From positions 27,633 through 91,632 of the forward strand of contig NZ_SBIT01000017.1 of NCBI RefSeq assembly GCF_004765785.1: a DNA stretch of 64,000 nt. The letters run 5' to 3'. The position numbers and the translations under genes are program-made. Below, piece after piece: positions 8,849 to 16,476 of the stretch; position 1 is the first letter of the stretch; every line of letters begins with the position of its first letter. The DNA comes from Halorussus ruber (GTDB taxonomy: Archaea > Halobacteriota > Halobacteria > Halobacteriales > Haladaptataceae). The notes beneath the pieces were generated by a model, which saw nothing but the letters and a program-made list of their open reading frames with translations, searched no databases and was not told where the DNA came from.

Positions 8849-10351
8849 TCAGCTCGTCTCGACCTCGATTTCGTTCTCGGTGACGTGGAGGTAGGTGATG
8901 TACATCCCGCCGCCGCCGTACTCGATTCGGCCGTAGGAGGCCCCTTCGTTGACGGTGTTACTGCTCTTGTCGTCGATGGTCAGGGCGAACCCGCCCATCT
9001 CCGAGGCGTAGTGGTTGACGATGCGGTCTATCGTCTCCCGGTCGCCGTCGTCGGGTTCGTAGCTCTCGGACTCCCACGTCGCTGGCGGGTTGTGACCGTC
9101 CAGCGTCACCGGGTCGCGCACCGTGCCCTTCGGCTTGAAGTTCATCACTTCGCTGTTCTTGAGGTCCACGTACTCCAGTTTCGGGTCGTCGGACTCGACG
9201 TCGTGGACGCTCCCGTCGTTGTCGTCGTCGTCCACGAAGTCGATGACCATTCGGACCTCGTCGTCGCCGTCGCCGTTGTAGTCGCCGCACTCGGCCTCGA
9301 AAGCGTCGGCGTCGTACCAGCCCTGCTCGTGGATGCCGCCGTCCGACGAGTAGTAAATCGTCACCGAGGCGACCGCGTTACAGCCGCTCCCGCCGTTCTG
9401 TCGGATGTGAATCTCGAACTGGGTTGTTCCCTTGTCGACGTACATCGACCACTTGAGGTTCGCAAAGTTGGCGCTGTCGGCGTCGTCTGGCCGGACTGTG
9501 ACCTCGAAGTCGGTCATCCCGTGGCCCGCGATGCCCCGAACGTCCACCGACCCGTCTTCGCCCGGCATATCGAAGAATCCGGTGTTACCCGTACTGATGA
9601 GTCGGATGACGACGGTCTCGTTGGCGTCGTAATCGTTGACCTTGGCGTTGGTTCGCTCGCGGAAGTACTCGGCCCATCCCTCGTGGTACTCGCTCTCGAC
9701 GTAGATTTTGATCCGACCGTGTTCGGAGGGGTTCGTGTACGCGGGTTTCGAGGTGTCGTCCTCGTAGTGTTCGGAGGCGTCGGGGAAGACGTGTTTCATC
9801 TCCGCGCCCGACTTCACCCGAGCCTTCGACCCGCCCGCAGATCCGCCCGAACCGGTGACTCGCACGAGGGGCAAGGTCAGCGTCGAACCGCGGTAGTGAA
9901 ACTCCGGGGGCGAGACCATCGAGACGCCGCCGTTCTCGTCCTGCCGCCAGACGCCGCCGCCCTGATAGACGAGTTTGGTGTCGTCGTTCTCGTAGACCAG
10001 CGACCCGAGGTCGTTCTCGTATATGATTTCGTCCGTCCCGCTCCCGTCGTAGTTGACGTGTTCGATGGTGATGTGCCCGTCTCCGGGTTCCGGACGGAGC
10101 GTGCCCGAGGTTCCGCCGAAGTCGACAGTCTGGACGTCGGAGTCGCCGAGCGCGACCTTCGCCGCCCGGGAGTCGAACACCGTCATGGCGAGTTCCGCCT
10201 GCTTGAGTTCGGTCGACGAGCGAGTGTCCTCGAGCGCAACGTCACCGAACCCGAGGATGAGTCCCGTCCCGGCGATGGTGATGGCCAGCAGCAAGACGAC
10301 GCCCAGCGTCTCTGACTGGCCTCTCTCCGACGATTCAGAACAAGGCCACAT
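8849..10351 (-). CDS. Large pilin-like surface protein
   Basis: A 500-residue exported protein transcribed toward the pilus operon. ATG 10351 is chosen because it puts SERGQSETLGVVLLLAITIA, a pilin-type signal and helix, at residues 8-27, and because a TATA-like element lies about 30 bases upstream; longer frames upstream would bury the signal. The neck (DTRSSTELKQAELAMTVFDS) resembles the gene at 7984-8847, suggesting the two are distant relatives. The remaining 430 residues are an acidic beta-rich region with a GDYNGDGDDEV loop near residue 370. It could be a second, separately regulated pilus subunit or adhesin. Confidence 0.8.
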   Translation of the reverse strand: MWPCSESSERGQSETLGVVLLLAITIAGTGLILGFGDVALEDTRSSTELKQAELAMTVFDSRAAKVALGDSDVQTVDFGGTSGTLRPEPGDGHITIEHVNYDGSGTDEIIYENDLGSLVYENDDTKLVYQGGGVWRQDENGGVSMVSPPEFHYRGSTLTLPLVRVTGSGGSAGGSKARVKSGAEMKHVFPDASEHYEDDTSKPAYTNPSEHGRIKIYVESEYHEGWAEYFRERTNAKVNDYDANETVVIRLISTGNTGFFDMPGEDGSVDVRGIAGHGMTDFEVTVRPDDADSANFANLKWSMYVDKGTTQFEIHIRQNGGSGCNAVASVTIYYSSDGGIHEQGWYDADAFEAECGDYNGDGDDEVRMVIDFVDDDDNDGSVHDVESDDPKLEYVDLKNSEVMNFKPKGTVRDPVTLDGHNPPATWESESYEPDDGDRETIDRIVNHYASEMGGFALTIDDKSSNTVNEGASYGRIEYGGGGMYITYLHVTENEIEVETS

Positions 10352-10378
10352 GTTTCCGCTTGCTTTCGAGTCCGATAG

Positions 10379-10386
10379 TATAAATC
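10379..10386 (-). promoter_or_regulatory. TATA-like element of the large pilin-like gene
   Basis: On the minus strand this reads GATTTATA, centred about 31 bases before ATG 10351. That is the expected archaeal TATA-box distance for a leaderless or very short-leader transcript. No Shine-Dalgarno sequence is visible before the start. Confidence 0.5.
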
Positions 10387-10502
10387 TGATGGGCAACGAC
10401 TGCTCGAATCTGTAGGCCGACGCCGGATTCGACTGGCGACTTCGAAAGTTCGCGGCGAGTCCCGCCACAAACCCTACCCCGGTGGCTCCCCCTCGTTCCG
10501 AT

Positions 10503-10634
10503 GTGCCACAACTCTCGACTCTCGTGATGGCGCTGGGTGCGGGACTGTTCGTGCTTCCGATTCCCGGGACGTTCATCCTCGGGGGACTCGTGATGTTCGT
10601 CGGTATCGGGATGTACCTCTTGGGTGGGAAGTAG
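10503..10634 (+). CDS. 43-residue hydrophobic membrane microprotein
   Basis: A very small gene beginning with GTG. The product starts MPQLSTLVMALGAGLFVLPI and continues PGTFILGGLVMFVGIGMYLL before ending GGK. Almost the whole protein is hydrophobic, with a PIPGTFILGG turn between two short membrane-spanning halves. I recall similar proteins with the PIPGTFILGG core from haloarchaea, usually left as hypothetical. It stands alone between a divergent pilin-like gene and a HalOD1 gene. Function unknown; a membrane-inserted regulator or subunit is possible but nothing in the context says so. Confidence 0.6.
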   Translation: MPQLSTLVMALGAGLFVLPIPGTFILGGLVMFVGIGMYLLGGK

Positions 10635-10793
10635 GTTCCGGACGGGAACAAGGCGCGGAGGCGGTATCTCTCGAAGCTGGAACCGACGCCGTTTCTCTGG
10701 ACCGCGATAGGTCGGTCATTCGATGCTTCTTCCGGCGCTTTTCGTCATCGGAAAACCTATGTACGATCCACCCTGATAACGCATAGCAACCGA

Positions 10794-11123
10794 ATGAGTA
10801 TGTCGAGAAAGAACATCGACCCCGTCGAGATTGAATCCACCGCTAACAACGGCGATTCGACCTCTACCTACGTTTTCGATATCAGCCACCACATGCTCGA
10901 CGGCGAGGTCTGCACGGGCCTCGCACTCGCGCTCTCGGAGGTTCTCGAACGCGACCCCGGACAGATGACGCCGCTGAGTTCGGTGGTGGACTGCGACGCG
11001 CTCCAACTGCTCTTCCACACTCGGCGGTACGGCGACCTCCGAGACGACGTGTCCGTCTCTTTCCCCTACGACGTGTACGAAGTCACGATTCACTCCGGCG
11101 GACGAGTCGTCGTGCGGGGATAA
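10794..11123 (+). CDS. HalOD1 output-domain protein
   Basis: A 109-residue soluble protein that is essentially a single HalOD1 domain. The characteristic pieces are a strand-helix start (STYVFDISHHMLDGEVCTGL), the LSSVVDCDALQLLF helix, and the C-terminal strands VSFPYDVYEVTIHSGGRVVV. HalOD1 is found in haloarchaeal signalling proteins, often alone or fused to response-regulator receivers, and is considered an output module of unknown partner. No receiver or kinase gene is adjacent. The start could be ATG 10794 or the ATG six bases later. Confidence 0.8.
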   Translation: MSMSRKNIDPVEIESTANNGDSTSTYVFDISHHMLDGEVCTGLALALSEVLERDPGQMTPLSSVVDCDALQLLFHTRRYGDLRDDVSVSFPYDVYEVTIHSGGRVVVRG

Positions 11124-11208
11124 GGGCAGTCGTCACGCCTCAGTTATCGCTGGCTCTTACTCGTCGTTCGGCGACACAGTTACGTCGCTCCGACTGGTGT
11201 GGTAGCAT

Positions 11209-11418
11209 ATGACAACCGCGTCACGCAGGTTCGACTGGCGACTCGCCGCGCTCGTGGTCCTCCTCCTCGGGGCCGGGGCGCTCCAAGTCGTCGCCGCGTC
11301 GGCGGGCGGCGGTGACGACGTGCAACTCGTCGTCATCGGTTCCGCCAGCATCGTCATGTTACTGGCTATCGGCGTCGTGATGCTGATGGTCCGCTCGCGG
11401 ACCGAGCGCCAATCGTGA
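11209..11418 (+). CDS. Small two-helix membrane protein
   Basis: A 69-residue protein with a basic N terminus (MTTASRRFDWR), membrane helices at about residues 12-31 and 41-60, and a basic tail (RSRTERQS). By the positive-inside rule both ends would lie in the cytoplasm. The family is not recognised. Its stop codon lies inside the first unit of an 18-bp tandem repeat, so the repeat array starts exactly at the 3' end of the gene. Confidence 0.6.
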   Translation: MTTASRRFDWRLAALVVLLLGAGALQVVAASAGGGDDVQLVVIGSASIVMLLAIGVVMLMVRSRTERQS

Positions 11419-11524
11419 GGGTTGGCCGCTTCGTGAGGGCTGACCGCTTCGTGAGGGCTGACCGCTTCGTGAGGGCTGACCGCTTCGTGAGGGCTGACTG
11501 CTCCGTGACGACTGACCGCCAATC
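11415..11524 (+). repeat. 18-bp direct tandem repeat, about six units
   Basis: The unit GTGAGGGCTGACCGCTTC is repeated head to tail: the first unit has two changes, the next three are identical, the fifth has two changes (GACTGCTCC), and a sixth is degenerate and followed by a copy of the gene-end sequence CCAATCGTGA seen at 11409-11418. The array begins at the stop codon of the preceding gene and ends shortly before the next small gene. A period of 18 keeps all reading frames, but no gene on either strand convincingly uses it. There are no spacers, so it is not a CRISPR. Confidence 0.95.
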
Positions 11525-11559
11525 GTGATGTGTCTCGCCCACGTAGGACCGCCGGATAG

Positions 11560-11763
11560 ATGACTCGGCGGATGCGCGAGTTCCTCGGACCGAGGCCTCG
11601 GAACCTCGCCGCGCTGGTCGCGGTCGGGGCGTTACTCGGCGGCGCGTACCTCCTCGTCTCGAACCCGCTGGTCCGGTATGGCGCGTGGCTGCTGGCGTTC
11701 GCCGTCTGGATGGCGTGGTTCGTCGCCGTCGCGCGCGAGTGGATTTCGCGGGCCGACTTCTGA
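11560..11763 (+). CDS. Small two-helix membrane protein
   Basis: A 67-residue protein with an arginine-rich N terminus (MTRRMREFLGPRPRN) and two hydrophobic helices at about residues 16-34 and 40-58, followed by AREWISRADF. The aromatic-rich second helix (WLLAFAVWMAWFVAV) supports a real membrane protein rather than a chance frame. The gene lies between the tandem repeat and aIF1A. The family is not recognised. Confidence 0.55.
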   Translation: MTRRMREFLGPRPRNLAALVAVGALLGGAYLLVSNPLVRYGAWLLAFAVWMAWFVAVAREWISRADF

Positions 11764-11820
11764 CTAGAGGTGCTATCGCACTCGACTTCGAGAGAGTCGT
11801 TGCCACGCACGATGAAACCA

Positions 11821-11828
11821 TTTAAAAG
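11821..11828 (+). promoter_or_regulatory. TATA box of the aIF1A gene
   Basis: TTTAAAAG lies 22-29 bases before the GTG start at 11850. That spacing puts transcription start at or next to the start codon, so the mRNA would be leaderless, as is usual in haloarchaea. Confidence 0.65.
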
Positions 11829-11849
11829 GACACGCCACCTATATCGGTT

Positions 11850-12137
11850 GTGAGTGAAGATTCTGGGCGACGGAACCTCCGCATGCCCGACGATTCAGAG
11901 CAGTTTGCCATCGTAACCGAGATGCTCGGCAAGAACCGCGTGCGCCTCCGGTGCAACGACGGTGTCGAGCGAATGGGCCGGATTCCCGGCCGAATGCGCA
12001 AGCGAATCTGGATTCGACGCGACGACATCGTGCTGTGCGAACCGTGGGACTGGCAGGACGAGAAGGCCGACATCGAATGGCGCTACGACGGGTCCGCACA
12101 GGACCAACTGCGACGCGAAGGCCACATCAACGTCTGA
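11850..12137 (+). CDS. eif1A: Translation initiation factor aIF1A
   Basis: A 95-residue archaeal initiation factor 1A, which binds the A site of the small ribosomal subunit and helps start-codon selection. The single OB-fold domain covers about residues 15-80 and shows the family core [20 protein letters not shown] followed by [20 protein letters not shown]. The tail is short and charged. GTG 11850 is favoured by the TATA box about 25 bases upstream; an internal ATG (11883) would trim only the flexible N terminus. Length matches haloarchaeal orthologues. Confidence 0.95.
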   Translation: MSEDSGRRNLRMPDDSEQFAIVTEMLGKNRVRLRCNDGVERMGRIPGRMRKRIWIRRDDIVLCEPWDWQDEKADIEWRYDGSAQDQLRREGHINV

Positions 12138-12318
12138 TACCGTACTTCTCGAGTCACTTCTTCGGCACGTCAGGTTCCGACCGACGAGTCGCACGACACC
12201 TTGTAGTGAACTGAGAGAACAACGATATAATCGGCATCTAATATCAAGCTGGTCTGTTAGAAGTATCCCGGAAGCGCTTATCAGGAAGTTCGTCAGAGTC
12301 CCGACCACGACAGCAACA

Positions 12319-12467
12319 ATGTGGGCGGACCCGAACGACGGACCGTTCTGCGGCGCGACGCTCCAGAACAGCGTGGAGTTCATCAACCACATCGATGACA
12401 CCTCGGCTGCGAGACTAGCTTCGACGCTTGGCGGACAAACGTCGCTGGCGACATCCGCGGTGGCTAG
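12319..12467 (+). pseudogene. Decayed small zinc-finger protein gene (DUF7501-like), frameshifted
   Basis: The first frame reads MWADPNDGPFCGATL then FINHIDDTSA, which matches haloarchaeal small proteins with a CPFCGATL knuckle and a DHID segment. From 12408 the match continues in another frame as CETSFDAWRTNVAGDIRGG followed by TAG 12465. Restoring one missing base before TGC 12408 would give one continuous protein of about 50 residues. The first cysteine of the CPFC pair is glycine here, so the metal site is also broken. Two independent lesions point to a genuine pseudogene rather than a read error. The family name is from memory of the motif pattern. Confidence 0.65.
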
Positions 12468-12708
12468 TCGGGATAGCGTACTCGAACGACGACGGATTTC
12501 TCCCGGCGTGAAGGTTAGTGGCGGTAGCGAGAAAAATAGGCGTAACTCGACTAGGGCGTAGACCGAAACAAGCTCGTAGGAGGACTGGAATTGGCCTTAT
12601 AGGTCACGACGACCCGCAGTTCGTTTTGACTGACGCGACGACATGGGCAGTCGGTGAGGTTTCCACCTGACGACAGCGAGCCGAAGTCGTAAATCGGCAG
12701 TTTGCTCG

Positions 12709-13899
12709 TCACTCGCTGTCGTCTTCGGGCGTCGTCACGTACGCGAAGTAGGTACTACTGGCGCTTTGCGCGATAAGAATGGGTCCGTAGGGCCCGAGCG
12801 CGAGTGGTGACGTGACCTTCCCGCGGAACTGGATCGAGTCGGTGACCTCCCGGCGCGAGAGCGAGAGGCGCTCGACGATGTCGTAGCCAGCGAGGAAGAC
12901 GCTCTCACCGGTCACGAGCGGTTGGTAGGCGCTCTGGGCCTGTACGCTCCATTCTCTGGTACCGTTGGCGGCGGACACGACGTGGAGTTGCGGCTCGTCG
13001 ATTCCGGAGAGAAATATCGTCTCACCGTCTGGCGATACCGCTGGGGGTGCGTCGGCGTCTACAGTCTCATAGTGCCATAGTCGCTCTCCGCTAGCCGCGT
13101 CGAAGGCCCAGAGCGTTCCGGTCTCAACGTCCGTGTAGAGGACCTGGCCCTCCGAGACCACTGGATAAAGAACAGGTGCGATTCCTTCGACCTCCCACGC
13201 CGTTTCGCCAGTCGTCCACTCGAGCGCACGAAGCGCCGGAACGTCCGTACCACCGGTAGTGACGTAGATCCGGTCGTCGTCGGCCGCGAGACCGTATGGG
13301 ACGCCGAGTTCCTTCGACTGCCAGCGGGTCTCGCCAGTATAGGCGTCCAGCGCCACGACTCGCCGACCGGATCTGACGACGATGCGGTCGTCCCGTTTGA
13401 GGTGAGTCTGGTAGAACCCGCTTCCGCCGACGTTTCGACGCCAGTACACTCTCCCTGTTTCGATGTCCACGGCGAAGGTGTTCGCGCCGCCTGAGAAGAT
13501 GGCCGTCTCGCCGTAGACTGATGGCGTCGTGTAGTCAACGACGTCCGGGTTGTGCCACAGTTGCTCGCCAGTTCCCGGTTCCAGCGCGAACGCGCCACTC
13601 GTTAGGCTTCTGGTCTCCGACCGCGCGAGGAGGATGCGATTGCTCGCGTAGATCGGAGCGTCGGTGCGGTCAGGTTTCCCAATCCGGAGGACCCGCCGGG
13701 CCGTAAGGGAGTCGTCTGGAACAGTGAGACCGGTCGAACTTGTGTTCCGCCGGTCGTGACCGAGCATCGGCCACGGGGAATCGGCGCTACCGTACGTCGG
13801 TTCCGGTGCTGACTCTCTCGACTCGAAGCACCCGGCAGTCGTGGTGAGTCCGACGAGACTTGTTAGGACACTTCGTCGAGTGACGTGGAGCGCGGACAT
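12709..13899 (-). CDS. Exported PQQ-like beta-propeller lipoprotein
   Basis: A 396-residue protein with a twin-arginine lipoprotein signal: TRRSVLTSLVGLTTTAGC, with the lipobox cysteine at about residue 24. ATG 13899 places the signal at the N terminus. The mature part repeats the PQQ-like propeller blade pattern (VVALDAYTGETRWQS, LWAFDAASGERLWHYE, LHVVSAANGTREWSV), giving seven or eight blades; such proteins act as scaffolds or binding platforms rather than PQQ enzymes when catalytic residues are absent. It starts 60 bases after the stop of the exported protein upstream and probably shares its transcript or regulation. Substrate unknown. Confidence 0.85.
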   Translation of the reverse strand: MSALHVTRRSVLTSLVGLTTTAGCFESRESAPEPTYGSADSPWPMLGHDRRNTSSTGLTVPDDSLTARRVLRIGKPDRTDAPIYASNRILLARSETRSLTSGAFALEPGTGEQLWHNPDVVDYTTPSVYGETAIFSGGANTFAVDIETGRVYWRRNVGGSGFYQTHLKRDDRIVVRSGRRVVALDAYTGETRWQSKELGVPYGLAADDDRIYVTTGGTDVPALRALEWTTGETAWEVEGIAPVLYPVVSEGQVLYTDVETGTLWAFDAASGERLWHYETVDADAPPAVSPDGETIFLSGIDEPQLHVVSAANGTREWSVQAQSAYQPLVTGESVFLAGYDIVERLSLSRREVTDSIQFRGKVTSPLALGPYGPILIAQSASSTYFAYVTTPEDDSE

Positions 13900-13958
13900 C
13901 CTAATATACCTATACGTTTGTAACCGTACCAAAAAAATTGGGCGGCTCAATCGGCTGT

Positions 13959-15218
13959 TCAGGCGGACCAGTACGCCGTGCCGTAGTCCTCTTCCGTGTG
14001 GGTGTTCGTGCCAAAGAGGGTGTTGTCGTACCAGCGCCAGGTGTCGTCGTAGGCGTAGTCCGTTGAAGTCGTATTGTTGGCGACCTTCGTCCGCTGGCCC
14101 ATGTAGCTCGTGAGCGTCTCGTCGGAGACGTTCCCGCCGCGCTTGATGTCGAAGTCGTAGTCGACCTGTTCGTCGGCGTTGCCCACGAACGTCCCGACCT
14201 TGACGCCCGAGGTGGTTTTGGACTCGCTGAACGAGATCGACCCGGTTCCTTCGACGCTGTCGAAACCTGCCGAGAGCGAGAATCCGACGGACTTGGTCGT
14301 CGTGTAATCCCCTTCGTCGCTCGGCGGGCCGTAGTCGTCGATCTCGCCGTCGTTGAACGTCATCGACCGACTCATGAAGTCGTTGCGCCACTGGTTCGAA
14401 CTACAGTTGTTGTCCTCGTTCGCGCTGGGGATGATTTGGAGTTCGGTCTCCCAGCCGAACCAGTCGTTGCCAGTGTCGTCTTCCTGAAGTCGAGCACCCC
14501 ACTGACGCCGGTCCCAGCCACCGTACGGGCAGGGGTCGCTGACGCTGAGGTCATCGAGTCCGAGGCAGTTCCAGTTCGTATCGTTACCGGTCGCCGGGGG
14601 ACAGATGGTCCCCGTTGGCTGGAGTGTCGTGTCGCCGGTCGTCGTCACATCGTCGCCGCCAGCCTGAAGCTTCTGCCCAAGGAAGTCGAACACGGTTGAG
14701 CTGGTCGCTTCCCCGGTGCGAAGTCTGAAGATGTTGAGTGAGCCGGACGCCGGAAACGCGAGCGCGACTGTCTCCTCGTTGGCGTACGAGTACTCGAATC
14801 CGAAGGAGTACGGCAGGTCCGTTCCCTCGTGTGGTCGCCCGTTACGAATAGCCTGCTCGACCGCGGTCTGGGGGACGTCGAAGACGGTAGAGAGCAGACC
14901 GTCGAATGCGGGGGTGCCAGCGAAGGCCACCGGCTTACCCTGCTTCAAGGCGGCGACCAGGTTCCCGCGGGCGACCGTCGTGTCGGGCGCGACCACGATG
15001 AGATCCGCATTCCCGAGGCCGGAACGCTCCAGCCCCGCGGGAAGATCGAAGCTGACGTTCCCGCCGAGGAACACGCGGGTCCCCTCCGGGAGCGATGGGT
15101 CGGAGCTATCGGGCCGTGCCGAGACTGCCTGCGGTCCGACGGTGGTCGCGGCCGCGGCAGCTCCTGTCGCTTTTAGGACGCTACGTCGCGTCGGTGTTGA
15201 GAGGTTGTCATTTGACAT
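13959..15218 (-). CDS. Tat-exported protein of unknown function, beta-rich C-terminal half
   Basis: A 419-residue protein with a twin-arginine signal (TRRSVLKATGAAAAATTVGP). Residues 40-170 look alpha/beta (VFLGGNVSFDLPAGLERSG, LIVVAPDTTVARGNLVAAL). The C-terminal half has four cysteines and a stretch of alternating small or hydrophobic and polar residues (KSVGFSLSAGF, then GTGSISFSESKTTSG) at about 310-345 that would form an amphipathic beta-hairpin, as in some pore-forming proteins. A similar KSVGVTVGYGG stretch occurs in the exported protein at 28153-29034. The gene lies 13 bases downstream of the next exported protein gene, so they are likely co-transcribed. I do not recognise the family. 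Confidence 0.75.
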   Translation of the reverse strand: MSNDNLSTPTRRSVLKATGAAAAATTVGPQAVSARPDSSDPSLPEGTRVFLGGNVSFDLPAGLERSGLGNADLIVVAPDTTVARGNLVAALKQGKPVAFAGTPAFDGLLSTVFDVPQTAVEQAIRNGRPHEGTDLPYSFGFEYSYANEETVALAFPASGSLNIFRLRTGEATSSTVFDFLGQKLQAGGDDVTTTGDTTLQPTGTICPPATGNDTNWNCLGLDDLSVSDPCPYGGWDRRQWGARLQEDDTGNDWFGWETELQIIPSANEDNNCSSNQWRNDFMSRSMTFNDGEIDDYGPPSDEGDYTTTKSVGFSLSAGFDSVEGTGSISFSESKTTSGVKVGTFVGNADEQVDYDFDIKRGGNVSDETLTSYMGQRTKVANNTTSTDYAYDDTWRWYDNTLFGTNTHTEEDYGTAYWSA

Positions 15219-15231
15219 GGTCTCTGTTCGG

Positions 15232-16290
15232 TCAGAGGTATTCGTAGTCGATGCTCATCGTCTCCTTGTCCGTGACTGTCACCTCGTCGTAGACGCTCCC
15301 GCCGTTCGTGTAGAAGAACGTCTCTTCGGCGGTCAGTTCCACGATGTCGTAGTAGCCGGAGCTGGGCTGGTTCGTTTCGACGGCAGTACCACAGCCCAGC
15401 TCTTCGGTATTGTCGCCGGTCCCACTTCCGTAGTCCTGCTTGAAGTCTCCGTGGAGCTGATCCGCGTCGTTCGCGTCCGTCGCCGAGTCGGTCGTCACGT
15501 CGCCGTTGTGGGTCCACGACCACGACAGTGGCGTGTCCCGAGCCGACAGGCGAGCGGATTTCGTTCCGTCGCCACTAATGGGGTTGACCGGCGCGTAGTC
15601 GGTGAGGGAACTCGACTCGACGCCCGGTGAACTCTGAGCGGGACTCCAGTCGTGGAACGTATCGCCCGAGAGGTTACTATAGACATCCGGCACGGTTTCC
15701 ATAATCTGGATGGGTGCGAACGTCTCGCCGTCGCTCGTCCCGTCGTTCGTGAGTCGGTGGACCTCAATGTCGTGGTGAATCGTCCCGGCATCGGTATCAG
15801 TACCAGCACTTCCATAGAAGCCGACCTCGAACTCCCAAGACTTGCTCTGGGTCGTCACCGACTGGGTCTCCGAGAAGACGCCGGTACTCCCGATCTGTGT
15901 TCGGAACTCCTCAACGCGTCGCTTGAGGTCCGCGACGCGCTGGTCCACCTTCGAGGGGTCGGGCGTCTTGGCCGAGAAGTAATGGGGAACGCCACGGTCG
16001 TCGAAGCCGACGGCGAACCCGACGAGGGGCTTGTCGTCAGCACTGTGGAACCTCGCGGCTCGCTTCGGGTACTCACCGTTCTCTCGGCGGTAGGCTTCGA
16101 CTGCTCTCTCCCAAAGGCGGTCCTGTAGCTCTTCCCCGACAGGGGACGCTACACTTCCGAAGGCCGTCTGGACGCGCGACGGCCCTTCACTTCCGGTCGC
16201 AGTCACCGCGGGAACGCCTCCTAATCCCGCAACTGCGACACCGGCTGTTCGAAGTACCGTCCGACGCGTGTGTCGGTTCTCCTCCGACAT
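15232..16290 (-). CDS. Tat-exported protein of unknown function
   Basis: A 352-residue protein with a twin-arginine signal (TRRTVLRTAGVAVAGLGG). A helical section around residues 60-140 includes YRRENGEYPKRAARFHSADD and a coiled-coil-like segment (VDQRVADLKRRVEEFRTQIG). The remainder is Ser/Thr-rich and beta-like, ending in VTVTDKETMSIDYEYL. It is the first gene of a minus-strand group of three exported proteins and is divergent from a winged-helix regulator 186 bases away. The family is not recognised. Together with its neighbour it may form a secreted pair. Confidence 0.75.
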   Translation of the reverse strand: MSEENRHTRRTVLRTAGVAVAGLGGVPAVTATGSEGPSRVQTAFGSVASPVGEELQDRLWERAVEAYRRENGEYPKRAARFHSADDKPLVGFAVGFDDRGVPHYFSAKTPDPSKVDQRVADLKRRVEEFRTQIGSTGVFSETQSVTTQSKSWEFEVGFYGSAGTDTDAGTIHHDIEVHRLTNDGTSDGETFAPIQIMETVPDVYSNLSGDTFHDWSPAQSSPGVESSSLTDYAPVNPISGDGTKSARLSARDTPLSWSWTHNGDVTTDSATDANDADQLHGDFKQDYGSGTGDNTEELGCGTAVETNQPSSGYYDIVELTAEETFFYTNGGSVYDEVTVTDKETMSIDYEYL

Positions 16291-16357
16291 TGCACTCGGA
16301 GAGTGTGGCTTTGAAAATGTATTTGTAGCTATGTTAAATTAATCAGGTTCGAGAATT

Positions 16358-16401
16358 GTTCATGGCTCCTGAACGTATTCGGATTCCCGTACGAGAACGG
16401 G
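16358..16401. promoter_or_regulatory. Two inverted repeats in the divergent promoter region
   Basis: GTTCATGGCTCCTGAAC (16358-16374; arms GTTCA/TGAAC) and CCCGTACGAGAACGGG (16386-16401; arms CCCGT/ACGGG) lie between the exported-protein genes and the divergent winged-helix gene. Both are short dyads of operator size, placed where a regulator could act on both promoters. The flanks are AT-rich and include TATA-like stretches on both sides. Binding by the neighbouring regulator is inference. Confidence 0.35.
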
Positions 16402-16476
16402 GTTCTGGACGGACCGGGCGTTTTTAGGATTACAGATTCCAGAAAATTAAAATATGATATATCTCTAATACTATCT

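Noticed and set aside
8885..10315. A 476-codon open frame on the plus strand opposite the large pilin-like gene
   Set aside because: Antisense shadow with val/asp bias and no start context; the minus-strand frame has a clear pilin signal.
11415..11524. CRISPR array
   Set aside because: Units are 18 bases and directly adjacent with no spacers; no cas genes are present.
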